From Pristionchus mayeri (lineage: Eukaryota; Nematoda; Chromadorea; Rhabditida; Neodiplogasteridae), in NCBI GenBank assembly GCA_036245805.1, contig BTRK01000002.1, positions 18,779,067-18,843,066 of the forward strand: a stretch of 64,000 nucleotides of DNA, read 5' to 3'. Every line of letters starts with the position of its first letter. Position 1 is the first letter of the stretch. The position numbers were made by a program, and so were the translations under genes. Below the pieces are notes generated by a model. That model worked only from the letters and a program-made list of their open reading frames with translations, had not been told where the DNA came from and did no database searches. Positions 11,378-23,465 of this stretch are shown in pieces.

Positions 11378-12727
11378 ATGCCTTTTCTTCCTCCCACCGT
11401 CAAACTCCCGATCAAGTTCATCTTCGCTTCTCTGCTCATTTCTGCAGTTGTAGCCAGACGTGAGTCTTTTAGAAAGTTGGATCTTCAGAAATATCTTCAA
11501 GCAACGTTAGTCAATCAACAAATTACGTTTTTCAGCTGGTACGAACGACAACTACGGGCAGCAGTACAAGGGTGGTGAGTGATGGTGACTGTGGATGCAT
11601 GGGTAGAGTAGCTTCAGCAGCTGAGAAGATGCTTCCATTCAGTATTACCTGAGTTCGATAGAAAATTCAGTAGCATTGCTGTTGCACATAGAGTAGATTT
11701 CGTGTTCGTGCCTCTTTGAATGATCTGGCGAGGGCTTAGGAGGACCGAGTGGAGTGAGCGACTCTTCTTCCTCCGACAGACATTACACATTCCGCACTCA
11801 AGGTCGTGGTTCTACTCCTGCCTATGGGAAGGGATTCGACTACGGGAGTGGATCAGCAGGGTCCCATTCGATTGGAAGTGGAGCATCGCAGGGATCGCAT
11901 TCCATCGGATCAAGGGCAGTGCCTGCATTCGGAGACAGTGTGATGACCAAGTGACGGGAGGAGAGAGTGTTGAGGGGAGGGGGGGGACAGGGGAGAAGGG
12001 TTATTGTAGATCAGCAGAGATCACGGGGATTCTGTCGTGTGGAGATCAGCCAGTGAAGGATGCCGTCGTCAGACTGTACAGGAATGTATCTGAGAGTACG
12101 TTCAATGCATTAGAGATGTAGAACTCGAAGTCTTGATCCTCTCTATTGCTGGAGCAGAAATCTTAACAAACATTATACATGCATTATTGAGCCATTTCCA
12201 ACTGTAAACGCAAGTGCTATTATATATTTCATTTCAGCCATCGAGAATCTTCTTGCCGTCGTGAAGTCGAAGGACGATGGAAGTTTCAGAGTGAGTTGAT
12301 ATGGTCTCCGTGATCTTTGATCTCTCTCCAGATCGAGGGAAACACGGCGGGGAAAGGAGCGAGCGAGGCAGGAATCGTCCCCCGCATCAGAATCTTCCAC
12401 AAGTGCGACGATGGAGAGAAAGAGGCGAGATATGCACTAGTTGATAATATCAAATGACGGTTATAAAGTGTGAAATGAGACTTCTTACAGGCATAACTTT
12501 GTTTCCTTTGTAGAAAGGCTATCGCACCTTCGGGTTCACGATTGAGGATGAACTGTATGTTTCACTCGGAAGAATATCCAGAAAGGCATTCGACATCGGC
12601 AAACTCAACGTGCAGGTCTGACTGCTGTGTATGTATCATATTGACTGAGCGAATTGAGATGATCTACCCCGGAGAGAAGCGAGATCTAAAGTTCACAAAT
12701 GACCAGCCTCTCGGAGCACCCATCTAA
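11378..12727 (+). CDS. Transthyretin-like (TTR) secreted protein with Gly/Ser-rich N-terminal region
   Basis: Eight exons give 241 residues: 11378-11459, 11536-11574, 11740-11937, 12015-12095, 12238-12290, 12332-12424, 12514-12615, 12650-12727. The ATG directly follows a cag, a likely spliced-leader site. A signal peptide (FIFASLLISAVVA) is followed by about 75 residues of Gly/Ser-rich sequence with SHSIGSG repeats. The TTR domain then shows ITGILSCGDQPVKDAVVRLY, DDGSFRIEGNT, RIFHKCDDGEK, IGKLNV and YPGEKRD, the usual order for nematode TTR-like proteins, which are thought to be extracellular carriers or signals. The Gly/Ser extension is unusual; most family members go from signal peptide straight into the domain. 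One intron starts with GC (12425), and the last intron is only 34 bases with a gag acceptor, so the final exon is less sure. Confidence 0.88.
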
Positions 12728-13002
12728 TGATGCCATTGACTCATCTCTATACGAATATACAAATACTATACCATTATTTTATTCCAGTGTTGTTGTTCAC
12801 AGAAGATGGGAGATCAAGAGGGGGATATCTAGGACTAGGGAGGGATACGATAGATTCACGGGATGAGATCGATGGAAGTCAAGAGAGTGCAGAGTGCATA
12901 CTACAATGGTGTGATAGATGGATATGGGATCTACCGTAGGAATGGGAGAAATCTCAGCGGGGAATGGAAGGTACGTGAAGTAAATTATGGTCCGATAACT
13001 GA

Positions 13003-13591
13003 TTACTTCTTCTCTGTGGTGGGAGTCTCCTCTGTCTTCTCATTGGGAACCTCCTTCGTCTCCTGAGAAGAATCCGTGAGAGTGGAAGAGGGGGAGGGAG
13101 GGAGGGAGAGAGAGAGAGGGAGCTCACCGAGAGATGCACGTTGTTGAGGGCCAGTTTGGAGAGGACACTCGCCCCTGTAACTTACCCATTTTATTGGACT
13201 TCCGAAATAAGATAATCTGAGTGGATAGAATGAAAGTGTCTAACCGGGACGGATCTGATCAGCATGGGAGAATCTCCTGATATTCGAGGGAAGGAGATGG
13301 AGGGGATTCGTCTCGATCGTCAGTGAATGACGATGACTAAACGGGAACGAGGAATTAGAGACAGAGCTGGCATGTAATAATATTGATTACTATTTTCTAC
13401 GCACTTAAATTTTCGAAATGTGATTTTAACTGTGGAATGCTTTTCCAAATAATTTTAATTTACAAATCCTTATTTATCCCAACTGAGGAAAGTTGACAAC
13501 GTTTGATTTTCTTGGATATTCGTTCTAGACTAACGGTAATAGGGAAAGCGCGTGCTCACCCCATATTTGGTTGTCCTTCGGGCTGAGACAT
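13003..13591 (-). CDS. Small uncharacterised protein, four exons
   Basis: On the minus strand four short exons join in phase to a 76-residue protein: 13591-13560, 13336-13245, 13174-13128, 13062-13003. It begins MSQPEGQPNMG, has a middle with HSLTIETNPLHLLPSNIRRF and SVLSKLALNNVHLSE, and ends in an acidic/Lys tail EKTEETPTTEKK. All donors are gtgagc or gttaga, and acceptors are cag or tag. Codon choice favours C/G at third positions, as in the recognised genes. There is no signal peptide, membrane helix or domain I know. It converges on the TTR gene, with 275 bases between stops. A cag at about 13615 upstream of the ATG may be a spliced-leader site or a 5' UTR intron. Confidence 0.55.
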
Positions 13592-14814
13592 CGAAGAGAG
13601 AGAGAGGGAGATTGCCTGTGGGCAGAAAGGGATTATGAAGAGAGGGAGGAGAGGGGGGGGGAGTCGTGAGACGTCGAATACGGGAATTTGCATGAACACA
13701 AGCCACACGTAGAAACGAACAATATCTACTGTTTTTATGGACGAAAACGGTGAAAGATATAGCAAATTTGAGTCGTTTTTTCAGTGGTCAGAGAGAGAGA
13801 GAGAGGAGACGTCTTCTTGGCATCGAATGCTCTCATTTCAGTCCCGTTTGAGAGAACACAAAAAGAGGACGAGAAGACGTTTCCAATTCGGTCGCAGCAA
13901 CAAATTTCCGCTCCCGGACGCCGAGAAATGACATTTGACCACGTTGTTTTCTCTAGGAGATGCAATTCGGGTGGGAAGAGGTTAGGTTCACACCATCACA
14001 CTTCATACACATGTGTATAAAAGACTAGACACGAGAATGGATTCATCTAAAAAGAGTAACAAGCAAATGAAAGATGGGAAGAGGAGGGATTATGGATAGG
14101 ATGAAGTCGCAGTAATGAAATCATCGGAGAGGGAGGGACGAGCAAAAGTTCAAGATTGGGAAAAGAAAAATATTGTTAGATATAATGCCCACAGTACACG
14201 AAATTGAAGGGATTGAGAAGCGAATGAAGAATTGATGACCCGTTCCCTAGAGTTTTGAAGTTCACGATTTGAATTTACGAGTGAATGGTGAGAATGGCTG
14301 ATGAGGCGGGATCTCCCTCTCACTGCCAAATTCTCCAGTTCATTCCATCTAACATCCTCGGAATTCTAAATTACATCTCTCATTTCTGATTAGTGTCCGT
14401 CTCCGTTCTACTAGTACTATACCTGAAGTAACTATCTGAAATATGGAGAAAAAGAGTGAAGTTGGAAATGGTGAATTGAAGCGAAAGCTGAGGGGAATCC
14501 TTATGTTTTCAAGGCAGCCTCACTACTGAATCGTGCTGTCAAGTAAGTGAAAGTGAGATAGAGTCGAAGAGGGGAACTTCATTCGTCCATCGAGAGAAGA
14601 AGAGAAGACCCGATGAAATGAGGGGAGAAATCACAAGATTCGCCCCTCTCACTACTTCTCCCCCTTCTGATACGAGACACACCTCACTCCATCCAATATC
14701 TCCCCGTTTCCATGTTCACACTCATAACTTCTCCCTCTAGGCGAAAACAGGAGAGGGAGAGAGAGACGAGGGAATGGGGAAAGCCGTACATTCGTCCGTC
14801 TCATAGTCAGTTCG
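13592..14814. other. No supported gene
   Basis: Short ORFs occur on both strands, with purine-rich stretches, but no recognisable domain or consistent exon chain. The minus-strand ORF near 13928-13826 starts MSFLGVRERKF and could be a 5' exon of the small gene at 13003-13591, but no good donor follows it. Confidence 0.5.
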
Positions 14815-15210
14815 TTATAGGCTGAGAATGACAAGAGTGAGGGATGCTAATGGAGGGACAACGGGCTCAATCTCTCTGAGTGAGGTCTCTCTCTGATCCC
14901 GTGAAGGAGAACTAGCTGTCCCAGGGGCACACGAAGAAATAACAGTCGGTTCTCTTCTGGGAACTCGATTGAACGTTTCCTTCACTGGTCTTTTGCTTAG
15001 AGAGCTGAGAAAGAGAGGACTTCTCTGCGAGGAAGAAGAAGTATTCTGAGAGCGTTCAGAAGTGAAATCAACCTTTCGAGTCTGGTTGTTTTCTGTGAGA
15101 GTCACACGAAATACTGGGATAAATTGAGAGGAGAGGGAGGGAATAGAGGTTATTCCTGGAATACTTGGAGAGTACGAGGAGAAGGGGAGGGGAGATGGAA
15201 TCTCCACCAT
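14815..15210 (-). CDS. Uncharacterised Ser/Thr-rich ORF, 131 codons
   Basis: A single uninterrupted minus-strand frame begins MVEIPSPLPF, just after a tctag that could be a splice or trans-splice acceptor. The middle (TENNQTRKVDFTSERSQN, FNRVPRREPTV, REIEPVVPPL) reads like a disordered protein rather than translated low complexity. No domain, signal peptide or helix is evident apart from a hydrophobic C-terminus (ASLTLVILSL). It overlaps the plus-strand stomatin-like fragment by a few dozen bases. It could be a single exon of a larger gene or a chance ORF. Confidence 0.3.
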   Translation of the reverse strand: MVEIPSPLPFSSYSPSIPGITSIPSLSSQFIPVFRVTLTENNQTRKVDFTSERSQNTSSSSQRSPLFLSSLSKRPVKETFNRVPRREPTVISSCAPGTASSPSRDQRETSLREIEPVVPPLASLTLVILSL

Positions 15211-15404
15211 CCGTTGCTAGAGAACGGAATCGAGAGGAATTGATGCGATTTGACGAAGGAATGGGGGAAGAGACAAGCCAGAAATGTAAATTACCATCGA
15301 GGCAACTTCACAAGAACACACTTCTTGAGACAATCAACGCTGCCTCTGATGAATATGGAATGAAATGCTCAAGGAACATCTCATGGAGGATTATGAGAAT
15401 CTAA
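15165..15404 (+). pseudogene. Stomatin/SPFH (band 7)-like fragment, degenerate
   Basis: The end of this 79-codon frame reads NTLLETINAASDEYGMKC, which resembles the segment of stomatin-like proteins (SLP-2/STL-1 type) where LN..I...IN.AA..WG..C(L/M)RYEI is typical. After the Cys the frame no longer reads LRYEI but a corrupted string, and a stop follows soon. About 40 bases on, TGCCTTAGATACGAAGTC would encode CLRYEV, so the two may be pieces of a rearranged copy. No flanking SPFH exons were recognised. This is family resemblance judged by eye, over about 20 residues. Confidence 0.35.
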
Positions 15405-15891
15405 TTATTTGAAGAGATTTTGCAACGTGCTGAGTTGCCTTAGATACGAAGTCATGGGATCACAAGGGACAAGCCGATTTTCTCCTCATGAAGCCTGATT
15501 ATAGCAGATACTCTGGAAATAGATTGTAACGAAGCGAAAGGGTGAAGGAAGATTCGAATGAGATGAGAAACCAATGGAGGATTCGTGTAGAAGGAAGAGG
15601 GACTTCTCATGAGGAGGAAACGAATGCAATGAAAGAAATAATTCTCCATTCGATAGCTAATAGAATGCAAGTGATGTACAGTCTACCTTCCAGTCAACTG
15701 AAGAGTGAGGAGATTGATGAGAAGGAAGAGAAGGAGAACACCGTTCTTCCCACTCTTCCTCCTCGATCCTACTACTCTAATGTGTTTTCGGTATACTCGT
15801 TCCTTCTCTTTCTTCACTAAATATTGCGTGATCTGCCCCAATATTCAATTTGAGAGCATTAGTAAGAGTAAACACTGAAAATTCTAATTAC

Positions 15892-18800
15892 AGGCAGGGT
15901 CGAACGACTGACCATCCACAGGCAGGATTGAGCGAAGTCCCTCCACAGGCAGGGTCGAACGACTGACCTTCCACAGGCAGGGTTGAGCGAAAACCCTCCA
16001 CAGGCTGGGTCGAACGACTGACCCTCCACAGGCAGTCTCGAACGACTGACCCTCCACAGGCAGGGTCGATCGACTGACCCTCCTCAGGCAGGATTAAGCG
16101 AAAACCCTCCACAGGCAGGATTGAGCGACAACCCTCCACAGGCAGGGTTGAGCGACAACCCTTCACAGGCTAGGTCGAACGACTGACCCTCCACAGGCAG
16201 GCACGAACGACTGACCCTCCACAGGCAAGGTCGAACGACTGACCCTCCACAGGCAGGCACGAACGACTGACCCTCCACAGGCAGGCTCGAACGACTGACC
16301 CTCCACAGGCAGGGTGGAACGACTGACCCTCCACAGGCAGGATTGAGCGAAAACCCTCCACAGGCAGGGTTGAGCGAAAACCTTCCACAGGCAGGGTCGA
16401 ACGACTGACCATCCACAGGCAGGATTGAGCGAAGTCCCTCCACAGGCAGGGTCGAACGACTGACCTTCCACAGGCAGGGTTGAGCGAAAACCCTCCACAG
16501 GCTGGGTCGAACGACTGACCCTCCACAGGCAGGCTCGAACGACTGACCCTCCTCAGGCAGGATTAAGCGAAAACCCTCCACAGGCAGGATTGAGCGACAA
16601 CCCTCCACAGGCAGGGTTGAGCGACAACCCTTCACAGGCTAGGTCGAACGACTGACCCTCCACAGGCAGGCTCGAACTACTGACCCTCCACAGGCAGGGT
16701 TGAGCGAATACCCTCCACAGGCAGGAACGAACGACTGACCATCCACAGGCAGGATTGAGCGAAGTCCCTCCACAGGCAGGGTCGAACGACTGACCTTCCA
16801 CAGGCAGGGTTGAGCGAAAACCCTCCACAGGCTGGGCCGAACGACTGACCCTCCACAGGCAGTCTCGAACGACTGACCTTCCACAGGCAGGGTTGAGCGA
16901 AAACCCTCCACAGGCTGGGTCGAACGACTGACCCTCCACAGGCAGGGTTGAGCGACAACCCTTCACAGGCTAGGTCGAACGACTGACCCTCCACAGGCAG
17001 TCTCGAACGACTGACCCTCCACAGGCAGGCTCGAACGACTGACCCTCCAAGGCAGGATTGAGCGAAAACCCTCCACAGGCAGGGTCGAACGACTGACCCT
17101 CCACAGGCAGGGTTGAGCGACAACCCTTCACAGGCTAGGTCGAACGACTGACCCTCCACAGGCAGGCACGAACGACTGACCCTCCACAGGCAGGGTCGAA
17201 CGACTGACCCTCCACAGGCAGGCTCGAACGACTGACCCTCCACAGGCAGGCTCGAACGACTGACTCTCCACAGGCAGGGTGGAACGACTGACCCTCCACA
17301 GGCAGGATTGAGCGAAAACTCTCCACAGGCAGGGTTGAGCGAAAACCTTCCACAGGCAGGGTCGAACGACTGACCATCCACAGGCAGGATTGAGCGAAGT
17401 CCCTCCACAGGCAGGGTCGAACGACTGACCTTCCACAGGCAGGGTTGAGCGAAAACCCTCCACAGGCTGGGTCGAACGACTGACCCTCCACAGGCAGTCT
17501 CGAACGACTGACCCTCCACAGACAGGGTCGAACGACTGACCCTCCTCAGGCAGGATTAAGCGAAAACCCTCCACAGGCAGGATTGAGCGACAAGCCTCCA
17601 CAGGCAGGGTCGAACGACTGACCCTCCACAGGCAGGGTTGAGCGACAACCCTTCACAGGCTAGGTCGAACGACTGACCCTCCACAGGCAGGCTCGAACTA
17701 CTGACCCTCCACAGGCAGGGTTGAGCGAATACCCTCCGCAGGCTCGAACGACTGACCCTCCACAGGCAGGATTGAGCGAATACCCTCCACAGGCAGGGTT
17801 GAGCGAAAACCTTCCACAGGCAGGGTCGAACGACTGACCATCCACAGGCAGGATTGAGCGAAGTCCCTCCACAGGCAGGGTCGAACGACTGACCCTCCAA
17901 GGCAAGATTGAGCGAAAACCCTCCACAGGCAGGGTCGAACGACTGACCCTCCTCAGGCAGGATTAAGCGAAAACCCTCCACAGGCAGGATTGAGCGACAA
18001 CTCTCCACAGGCAGGGTCGAACGACTGACCCTCCACAGGCAGGCTCGAACTACTGACCCTCCACAGGCAGGGTTGAGCGAATACCCTCCACAGGCAGGAA
18101 CGAACGACTGACCATCCACAGGCAAGATTGAGCGAAGTCCCTCCACAGGCAGGGTCGAACGACTGACCTTCCACAGGCAGGGTTGAGCGAAAACCCTCCA
18201 CAGGCTGGGCCGAACGACTGACCCTCCACAGGCAGTCTCGAACGACTGACCTTCCACAGGCAGGGTTGAGCGAAAACCCTCCACAGGCTGGGTCGAACGA
18301 CTGACCCTCCACAGGCAGTCTCGAACGACTGACCCTCCACAGGCAGGCTCGAACGACTGACCCTCCACAGGCAGGGTTGAGCGACAACCCTTCACAGGCT
18401 AGGTCGAACGACTGACCCTCCACAGGCAGTCTCGAACGACTGACCCTCCACAGGCAGGCTCGAACGACTGACCCTCCAAGGCAGGATTGAGCGAAAACCC
18501 TCCACAGGCAGGGTCGAACGACTGACCCTCCACAGGCAGGGTTGAGCGACAACCCTTCACAGGCTAGGTCGAACGACTGACCCTCCACAGGCAGGCACGA
18601 ACGACTGACCCTCCACAGGCAGGGTCGAACGACTGACCCTCCACAGGCAGGCACGAACGACTGACCCTCCACAGGCAGGCTCGAACGACTGACCCTCCAC
18701 AGGCAGGGTGGAACGACTGACCCTCCACAGGCAGGATTGAGCGAAAACCCTCCACAGGCAGGGTTGAGCGAAAACCTTCCACAGGCAGGGTCGAACGACT

Positions 18801-21800
18801 GACCCTCCACAGGCAGGGTTGAGCGAATACCCTCCACAGGCAGGAACGAACGACTGACCATCCACAGGCAGGATTGAGCGAAGTCCCTCCACAGGCAGGG
18901 TCGAACGACTGACCTTCCACAGGCAGGGTTGAGCGAAAACCCTCCACAGGCTGGGCCGAACGACTGACCCTCCACAGGCAGTCTCGAACGACTGACCTTC
19001 CACAGGCAGGGTTGAGCGAAAACCCTCCACAGGCTGGGTCGAACGACTGACCCTCCACAGGCAGTCTCGAACGACTGACCCTCCACAGGCAGGGTGGAAC
19101 GACTGACCCTCCACAGCCAGGATTGAGCGAAAACCCTCCACAGGCAGGCTCGAACGACTGACCTTCCACAGGCAGGGTGGAACGACTGACCATCCACAGG
19201 CAGGATTGAGCGAAGTCCCTCCACAGGCAGGGTCGAACGACTGACCTTCCACAGGCAGGGTTGAGCGAAAACCCTCCACAGGCTGGGTCGAACGACTGAC
19301 CCTCCAGAGGCAGGCTCGAACGACTGACCCTCCAAGGCAAGATTGAGCGAAAACCCTCCACAGGCACGAACGACTGACCCTCCACAGGCAGTCTCGAACG
19401 ACTGACCCTCCACAGGCAGAGTGGAACGACTGACCCTCCACAGCCAGGATTGAGCGAAAACCCTCCACAGGCAGGGTTGAGCGAAAACCCTCCACAGGCT
19501 GGGTCGAACGACTGACCCTCCACAGGCAGGCTCGAACGACTGACCCTCCTCAAGCAGGATTGAGCGAAAACCCTCCACAGGCACGAACGACTGACCCTCC
19601 ACAGGCAGGCTCGAACGACTGACCCTCCACAGGCAGAGTGGAACGACTGACCCTCCACAGCCAGGATTGAGCGAAAACCCTCCACAGGCAGGGTTGAGCG
19701 AAAACCTTCCACAGGCAGGGTCGAACGACTGACCCTCCACAGGCAGGGTTGAGCGACATCCCTCCACAGGCTGGGTCGAACGACTGACCCTCCACAGGCA
19801 GGGTTGAGCGAATACCCTCCACAGGCAGGATCGAACGACGGACCCTCCACAGGCAGGATTAAGCGACAACCCTCCACAGGCAGGATCGAACGACTGACCC
19901 TCCACAGGCAGGGATGAGCGAAAACCCTCACAGGCAGGATCGAACTCGAACGACTGACCCTCCACAGGCAGGATCGAACGACTGACCCTCCACAGGCAGG
20001 GTTGAGCGAAAACCCTTCACAGGCTAGGTCGAACGACTGACCCTCCACAGGCAGGCTCGAACGACTGACCCTCCTCAGGCAGGATTGAGCGAAAACCCTC
20101 CACTGGCACGAACGACTGACCCTCCACAGGCAGGCTCGAACGACTGACCCTCCACAGGCAGGCTCGAACGACTGACCCTCCTCAGGCAGGATTGAGCGAA
20201 AACCCTCCACAGGCAGGATTGAGCGACAACCCTCCACAGGCAGGATTGAGCGAAAACCCTCCACAGGCAGGGTCGAACGACTGACCCTCCACAGGCAGGG
20301 TTGAGCGAATACCCTCCACAGGCAGGATCGAACGACGGACCCTCCACAGGCAGGATTAAGCGACAACCCTCCACAGGCAGGATCGAACGACTGACCCTCC
20401 ACAGGCAGGGATGAGCGAAAACCCTCACAGGCAGGATCGAACTCGAACGACTGACCCTCCACAGGCAGGATCGAACGACTGACCCTCCACAGGCAGGGTT
20501 GAGCGAAAACCCTCCACAGGCAGGCTCGAACGACTGACCCTCCACAGGCAGGGTTGAGCGACAACCCTCCACAGGCTGGGTCGAACGACTGACCCTCCAC
20601 AGGCAGGCACGAACGGACTGACCCTCCACAGGCAGGGTCGAACGACTGACCCTCCACAGGAAGGATTGAGCGAAAACCCTCCACAGGCAGGCTCGAACGA
20701 CTGACCTTCCACAGGCAGGGTGGAACGACTGACCATCCACAGGCAGGATTGAGCGAAGTCCCTCCACAGGCAGGGTCGAACGACTGACCTTCCACAGGCA
20801 GGGTTGAGCGAAAACCCTCCACAGGCTGGGTCGAACGACTGACCCTCCAGAGGCAGGCTCGAACGACTGACCCTCCAAGGCAAGATTGAGCGAAAACCCT
20901 CCACAGGCACGAACGACTGACCCTCCACAGGCAGGCTCGAACGACTGACCCTCCACAGGCAGAGTGGAACGACTGACCCTCCACAGCCAGGATTGAGCGA
21001 AAACCCTCCACAGGCAGGGTTTGAGCGAAAACCCTCCACAGGCTGGGTCGAACGGACTGACCCTCCACAGGCAGGCTCGAACGACTGACCCTCCTCAAGC
21101 AGGATTGAGCGAAAACCCTCCACAGGCACGAACGACTGACCCTCCACAGGCAGGCTCGAACGACTGACCCTCCACAGGCAGAGTGGAACGACTGACCCTC
21201 CACAGCCAGGATTGAGCGAAAACCCTCCACAGCAGGGTTGAGCGAAAACCTTCCACAGGCAGGGTCGAACGACTGACCCTCCACAGGCAAGGTTGAGCGA
21301 CATCCCTCCACAGGCTGGGTCGAACGACTGACCCTCCACAGGCAGGGTTGAGCGAATACCCTCCACAGGCAGGATCGAACGACGGACCCTCCACAGGCAG
21401 GATTAAGCGACAACCCTCCACAGGCAGGATCGAACGACTGACCCTCCACAGGCAGGGATGAGCGAAAACCCTCACAGGCAGGATCGAACTCGAACGACTG
21501 ACCCTCCACAGGCAGGATCGAACGACTGACCCTCCACAGGCAGGGTTGAGCGAAAACCCTTCACAGGCTAGGTCGAACGACTGACCCTCCACAGGCAGGC
21601 TCGAACGACTGACCCTCCTCAGGCAGGATTGAGCGAAAACCCTCCACTGGCACGAACGACTGACCCTCCACAGGCAGGCTCGAACGACTGACCCTCCACA
21701 GGCAGGCTCGAACGACTGACCCTCCTCAGGCAGGATTGAGCGAAAACCCCTCCACAGGCAGGATTGAGCGACAACCCTCCACAGGCAGGATTGAGCGAAA

Positions 21801-22965
21801 ACCCTCCACAGGCAGGGTCGAACGACTGACCCTCCACAGGCAGGGTTGAGCGAATACCCTCCACAGGCAGGATCGAACGACGGACCCTCCACAGGCAGGA
21901 TTTAAGCGACAACCCTCCACAGGCAGGATCGAACGACTGACCCTCCACAGGCAGGGATGAGCGAAAACCCTCACAGGCAGGATCGAACTCGAACGACTGA
22001 CCCTCCACAGGCAGGATCGAACGACTGACCCTCCACAGGCAGGGTTGAGCGAAAACCCTTCACAGGCTAGGTCGAACGACTGACCCTCCACAGGCAGGCT
22101 CGAACGGACTGACCCTCCTCAGGCAGGATTGAGCGAAAACCCTCCACTGGCACGAACGACTGACCCTCCACAGGCAGGCTCGAACGACTGACCCTCCACA
22201 GGCAGGCTCGAACGGACTGACCCTCCTCAGGCAGGATTGAGCGAAAACCCTCCACAGGCAGGATTGAGCGACAACCCTCCACAGGCAGGATTGAGCGAAA
22301 ACCCTCCACAGGCAGGGTCGAACGACTGACCCTCCACAGGCAGGGTTGAGCGAATACCCTCCACAGGCAGGATCGAACGACGGACCCTCCACAGGCAGGA
22401 TTAAGCGACAACCCTCCACAGGCAGGATCGAACGACTGACCCTCCACAGGCAGGGATGAGCGAAAACCCTCACAGGCAGGATCGAACTCGAACGGACTGA
22501 CCCTCCACAGGCAGGATCGAACGACTGACCCTCCACAGGCAGGGTTGAGCGAAAACCCTCCACAGGCAGGCTCGAACGACTGACCCTCCACAGGCAGGGT
22601 TGAGCGACAACCCTCCACAGGCTGGGTCGAACGACTGACCCTCCACAGGCAGGCACGAACGACTGACCCTCCACAGGCAGGGTCGAACGACTGACCCTCC
22701 ACAGAAGGATTGAGCGAAAACCCTCCACAGGCTGGGTCGAACGACTGACCCTCCACAGGCAGGGTTGAGCGACCAACCCTCCACAGGCTGGGTCGAACGA
22801 CTGACCCTCCACAGGAAGGATTGAGCGACAACCTCCACAGGCAGGATTGAGCGACAACCCTCCACAGGCTGGGTCGAACGACTGACCCTCCACAGGCAGG
22901 ATCGAACGACTGACCCTCCACAGGCAGGGTTGAGCGAATACCCTCCACAGGCAGGGTCGAACGAC
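15892..22965. repeat. 27/28-bp minisatellite array with ~500-bp higher-order repeats
   Basis: About 250 head-to-tail units cover 7 kb. Two unit classes alternate irregularly: a 28-bp form with TCGAACGACTGACCCTCCA and a 27-bp form with TTGAGCGAAAACCCTCCA (or GCGACAACC), both joined by CAGGCAGG. Longer blocks repeat: the diagnostic variant AACGACGGACC occurs near 19834, 20331, 21378, 21876 and 22376, spacings of about 500 bases with one of about 1047. Units near the right end carry small indels (cggactg, caggaagg). Units lack stop codons in the minus frames, which yields spurious ORFs up to 981 codons. The array enters an assembly gap, so its true length is unknown. Confidence 0.95.
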
Positions 22966-23465
22966 NNNNNNNNNNNNNNNNNNNNNNNNNNNNNNNNNNN
23001 NNNNNNNNNNNNNNNNNNNNNNNNNNNNNNNNNNNNNNNNNNNNNNNNNNNNNNNNNNNNNNNNNNNNNNNNNNNNNNNNNNNNNNNNNNNNNNNNNNNN
23101 NNNNNNNNNNNNNNNNNNNNNNNNNNNNNNNNNNNNNNNNNNNNNNNNNNNNNNNNNNNNNNNNNNNNNNNNNNNNNNNNNNNNNNNNNNNNNNNNNNNN
23201 NNNNNNNNNNNNNNNNNNNNNNNNNNNNNNNNNNNNNNNNNNNNNNNNNNNNNNNNNNNNNNNNNNNNNNNNNNNNNNNNNNNNNNNNNNNNNNNNNNNN
23301 NNNNNNNNNNNNNNNNNNNNNNNNNNNNNNNNNNNNNNNNNNNNNNNNNNNNNNNNNNNNNNNNNNNNNNNNNNNNNNNNNNNNNNNNNNNNNNNNNNNN
23401 NNNNNNNNNNNNNNNNNNNNNNNNNNNNNNNNNNNNNNNNNNNNNNNNNNNNNNNNNNNNNNNNN
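22966..23465. other. Assembly gap of exactly 500 N
   Basis: The gap follows satellite DNA on the left and unique pyrimidine-rich sequence on the right. A run of exactly 500 N is the usual placeholder for unknown length, so the satellite array is probably longer than shown. Confidence 0.98.

Noticed and set aside
12863..12964. MORN-like string (YYNGVIDGYGIYRRNGRNL...GEW) after the TTR gene
   Set aside because: Only one weak unit is present, with no partner exons; it lies in the 3' flank between convergent genes.
18564..21509. Minus-strand ORF of 981 codons and similar long ORFs in 15.9-23.5 kb
   Set aside because: They are translations of stop-free satellite units whose frame shifts between units; no start context, signal or splice structure supports a protein.
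15892..22965. CRISPR-like array
   Set aside because: Units are contiguous with no unique spacers of constant length, and the host is a eukaryote.
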